NCBI GenBank assembly: GCA_028280905.1 | Contig: JANQKW010000145.1 | Coordinates: forward strand, 1-44,674 | Length of the DNA: 44,674 nucleotides | Source: Porticoccaceae bacterium | GTDB taxonomy: Bacteria > Pseudomonadota > Gammaproteobacteria > Pseudomonadales > Porticoccaceae | Direction: 5' to 3' | Part shown: positions 41,943-44,674 of the stretch, piece after piece | How positions within the stretch are numbered: position 1 is the stretch's first letter | Layout: every line of letters starts with the position of its first letter | The notes under the pieces: model-generated | Seen by the model: only the letters and a program-made list of their open reading frames with translations | What the model was told of the DNA's origin: nothing | Database searches by the model: none | Made by a program: the position numbers and the translations under genes

Positions 41943-44279
41943 TTACTGCTCCCCTGGACTTCGACGTTGGATGTATTGCCTGAGTTGTTCGGCCAGCATC
42001 TCCTGATCCGTTTCCGGCAACGTGAATTCAAAAAGCCCGACCGAACGCTGCATGTTCATAATGTCTATCAGGAAATCGTATACGGCGTTGGCGGCCGCCT
42101 CGTCAGCCTGCAGGCTGGCATTTTGTGCGTCCAGCAAGTCGATAATAGACACCACGCCCTTGGCGTAGGCGTCGGTTACCAGTTCGAGATTCTTGTTACC
42201 CGCAAGGGCGGCTTCCGCGGACAATTCGATACTGATATAGGAAGCAGTCGAGGCGTGAATATTGGACCTGGTTTGCTGCTCAATCTGCTGGCGTGTGGCA
42301 TCGTGCAGCGCCTGTAATTGTTTCAGCTCCAGCCGGGCCTGGGATAACTCGGCGCGGCGCGCGCCGCCGTCGAACAGTGGGAGCGTTGCGTTAAGCGACA
42401 CTGTCCAGTCCGACTCACCTTCGCCAAAACCCGCGCCAAGCCCCGATTGGTTGAGGTTTTCACTGTAGCGGCTGCTCAAGCTGAAGTCCGGCAGCCAGAA
42501 CGAACGGCTTCGGTTGGTTATTTCCCGACGCTGGGCGGCCATCTGCGCTTCCAGTTGCGCCAGTTCGGGGGACTTGCCGTAGGCTATCTCCAGAATAAAG
42601 TCGGTGTAATAGCTGTATTGGCGGGGACTGTCGATCAGCTCATCAAACTCCTCGGGGGGCATCGCGAACGGATCGCCCTTGGATACCGCTGCTGTCTGAA
42701 AGACTTCGGTAATCGGGCGATGCAGGATACGATTGAGGTTCTCCCTGGCCTGGTTCAGGGTCGCTATCGCCTCTAGCAGTGATGAGCGGTCGCTGGCAAT
42801 ACGGCTTTCCCAGCGATACACATCAGCGGCGCTGGAGAAGCCGACCCGCACGCGATCTCTCGCCAGTTCCAGGTTGGTCTTGGTGAGGTCCAGGTTGTCT
42901 CGCTGTACGCGCAACTGGGTCTGCGCTCGCAGCACATTCAAATAGGCGATGGTCGCCGACTGGATGGTGTCCAGCCTGCTTTGGTCGAAAGCGGCTTCGC
43001 GGTTGTTTTGCAGTTGGCCCTGGATTTTAAGATTAGCCCAGGCGCTGTCTGAATACAGCAATTGGCTTAATGTCGCCGAACCGTCACCGGATTTCTCCAC
43101 CAGCCGCCCCGCCTGCACGGCGGCGGATTGCTTGCGGCGGGCATAGGAGGAATCCAGGGATAGCTGCGGCAACAGGTTGGCGCGGGCGCTGTTTATATCG
43201 TACCTGCCGGCGTCCACACCCAAGGCTTCCGCGGTCAATTGCAGGTTTCGCTCCACCGCCAGCCGCGCAACATCGGCAAGGGTATAAACGGGCCCGCGAT
43301 CTTCGGGCAGGGGGCTGAGCAGCACCGCCTCACTGCGCAACTCAAATGACGGCGAGATGTCGAGCTGGCGGGCTGTGTCCATATTTATCGTCAGTTCCAC
43401 TTTGCTTTCAAACAGGATCGGTTGATCAGCGGCATTTTCCCCCAGCATCACTGCCTGCATATTGAGCGCGTTGCTGCGCGCCAAGCGCTGCCAGTCAGTT
43501 TCGGGGACGTCTGAAAACAGCACGCCTTGCGCAACGCGGTGCGAACCCAAGGGGCTGAAACTGGGGAGCTTGCGGCGATTTATTTCCTCTATCATCGCCA
43601 GGTAATCTGCGTCCGACATCCGCGGAAATATTGAAACTATCACGCCGTCCACGTCGTCCGGCAGTGCGTCCAGTATCTCCGGTGTTGAACTCTTGTCTCC
43701 AACAAACACCAGTTCAACGCCGACTCGCTCCGCCACTCGCGATGCGTGTTCTGACACCACAGGCAGTGATTGGATAACCAGTTCATCCCCCAAAAGAGCG
43801 ACTTTTTTTAGCGGAGCAATGCGCAGGAAATTTATCAGCCTTTGTTTGAAAGCAACATTGTTAGCGATGTAATTCAGGTTGTGCTTTCCCGATACGGTAC
43901 CGGCCGTCGGGGCGCCTAGCAGTTCGATATCGAAAACGGCGGGCAAGAAGGTCGGCTTTGGATAGGATTCTCGCGTCACGCCTATCTGGTTCGCCGCGAT
44001 TCCCACCGCCAACAACATGTCTACGCCCGGATCTGCATAGGCTTTCTCAAATTCCCGTTCGATACCGGCTACGGACCAGTCTGCCTCAAAGCGTTTGAAA
44101 CTGACTTCGAATTCGCCCTCAGTCAGGGCGAACAGCTCTTCTTCTACTATGTCTTCAATAAACACGCGCTGTTGTCGCGGCCCGTCGCTGATTATCGCTA
44201 CCCGATATTGGGTGGCCGCTGCTGTAATCGGCGAAACAAGCAGCGAGACGACAAGTATGATGATGGATATGAACGGCAT
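41943..44279 (-). CDS. TolC-type outer-membrane channel fused to a binding-protein-like domain
   Basis: The 778-residue protein has a signal peptide (to about residue 22), followed by about 300 residues that look like an ABC-type periplasmic substrate-binding domain of the ABC_sub_bind kind. It has VAIISDGPRQQRVFIEDIVE, then LLAVGIAANQIG, and the hinge-like LPSFSPLGSHRVAQGVLFS. From about residue 335 (YTLADVARLAVERNLQLTAE) it is a complete TolC-family protein with two repeats and long coiled coils, about 440 residues. The usual TolC length is about 430-490, so the N-terminal part is an added domain. It is the first gene of the RND operon. Confidence 0.88.
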   Translation of the reverse strand: MPFISIIILVVSLLVSPITAAATQYRVAIISDGPRQQRVFIEDIVEEELFALTEGEFEVSFKRFEADWSVAGIEREFEKAYADPGVDMLLAVGIAANQIGVTRESYPKPTFLPAVFDIELLGAPTAGTVSGKHNLNYIANNVAFKQRLINFLRIAPLKKVALLGDELVIQSLPVVSEHASRVAERVGVELVFVGDKSSTPEILDALPDDVDGVIVSIFPRMSDADYLAMIEEINRRKLPSFSPLGSHRVAQGVLFSDVPETDWQRLARSNALNMQAVMLGENAADQPILFESKVELTINMDTARQLDISPSFELRSEAVLLSPLPEDRGPVYTLADVARLAVERNLQLTAEALGVDAGRYDINSARANLLPQLSLDSSYARRKQSAAVQAGRLVEKSGDGSATLSQLLYSDSAWANLKIQGQLQNNREAAFDQSRLDTIQSATIAYLNVLRAQTQLRVQRDNLDLTKTNLELARDRVRVGFSSAADVYRWESRIASDRSSLLEAIATLNQARENLNRILHRPITEVFQTAAVSKGDPFAMPPEEFDELIDSPRQYSYYTDFILEIAYGKSPELAQLEAQMAAQRREITNRSRSFWLPDFSLSSRYSENLNQSGLGAGFGEGESDWTVSLNATLPLFDGGARRAELSQARLELKQLQALHDATRQQIEQQTRSNIHASTASYISIELSAEAALAGNKNLELVTDAYAKGVVSIIDLLDAQNASLQADEAAANAVYDFLIDIMNMQRSVGLFEFTLPETDQEMLAEQLRQYIQRRSPGEQ

Positions 44280-44674
44280 TCAGAAAATCCCACAGCAGCC
44301 ATAAGGGTTGCCTTTAATTATAGCGGAGTCGTTAGGTGTATTCGTGATCGGAGTTTTCCGGTATTAGGTTGGTGCCAAATTTCCGCGGCCATCTGGGAAC
44401 TCTGTTTGAGACTCGCTGTGAATACGTCCCTGTAAGCTCCGCGTCGACATCCCTGTCGACGGGGGTCCCAAACATAGTCCCCACACGCCCGCTTACGTCG
44501 GTGCTACTTGTGACGCCCGGAGTCCCGCCAGGGGAGGTTTGTCCGGGACCAATCAGGCCGTGCTTTGAGTTTGCCAAATTGTCGGGGGTGTCGCGAGGAC
44601 TGTTTGAGCGATAGCGAGTTACCGCAGCGCCGGCAATTTGGCAAACTTAACGGCCGGTCACGGACAAACCTCCC
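44280..44674. other. Gene-free end of window with palindromic repeats
   Basis: This stretch has no convincing gene. It contains smaller palindromes (GTCGACATCCCTGTCGAC near 44441) and one large imperfect palindrome at 44532-44674. Confidence 0.6.
44532..44674. repeat. Large imperfect palindrome (at least 143 bp, cut by window end)
   Basis: GGGAGGTTTGTCCG (44532-44545) faces CGGACAAACCTCCC (44661-44674), and AGTTTGCCAAATTG (44568-44581) faces CAATTTGGCAAACT (44634-44647). GGCCG segments lie between them. Each arm is about 50 bp around a 52-bp centre. The element may extend past the window. Confidence 0.75.

Overview
The window looks like the chromosome of a gammaproteobacterium, probably marine and related to Pseudomonas/Cellvibrio-type lineages. 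The evidence is the conserved block asmA-mutY-yggX-tRNA-Phe, the hisB-hisH-hisA genes, argD-argF, a CGFS glutaredoxin next to a 2-Cys peroxiredoxin, and an RND efflux operon. I cannot name a genus. The window has three parts.

Part 1 (1-4.7 kb) is a gene-cassette array of an integron. Small unrelated genes (DUF1428, LysE-type exporter, a membrane-anchored hypothetical, an ABM monooxygenase, the BrnT/BrnA toxin-antitoxin pair, DUF4282 plus DUF2141, a flavodoxin-like protein) all lie on the + strand. Each gene or gene pair is followed by an attC-like palindrome ending in a GTTRNNN core. No integron integrase is in the window, so attI and intI should lie further left. A 64-67 bp element with inverted termini occurs twice, each time 9-10 bp after an attC core.

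Part 2 (about 4.95-18.95 kb) is a genomic island at tRNA-Phe. The right end carries a P4-type integrase, an AlpA-type regulator and repeated GGGGGCA-type sites next to the tRNA. The left end has a decayed copy of the tRNA 3' end and matching GGGGGCA-type sites. Inside are a Fic protein, a hypothetical gene, a small HTH regulator, and a tight five-gene operon (7918-15125), followed by a second tyrosine recombinase and a cluster of perfect palindromes. The operon encodes a SIS-HAD fusion, a phosphoribosyltransferase-like protein, a P-loop ATPase, a Rossmann-like protein of unknown family and a PfkB-type sugar/nucleoside kinase with two CxxC pairs. Four of the five proteins carry folds of sugar-phosphate or nucleotide chemistry and the ATPase is a plausible controller. 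I read it as a candidate undescribed system that makes, senses or destroys a PRPP- or nucleoside-derived metabolite, plausibly in conflict or phage defence. That function is inference.

Part 3 (18.9-44.7 kb) is ordinary chromosome. It holds tRNA-Phe, yggX, an M48 protease, a DUF898 membrane protein, mutY and asmA (all on the - strand). Next come a CHASE2 membrane protein with a small secreted protein and a periplasmic M48-like protease (+ strand), then a zinc-type TonB receptor with its small putative metal-binding partner (- strand). After these are hisB, hisH and hisA (+ strand, hisF not following), argD-argF (- strand), grxD and a peroxiredoxin (+ strand), and a three-gene RND efflux operon (- strand). 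Its outer-membrane component is fused to a periplasmic-binding-protein-like domain. The window ends in a large imperfect palindrome.
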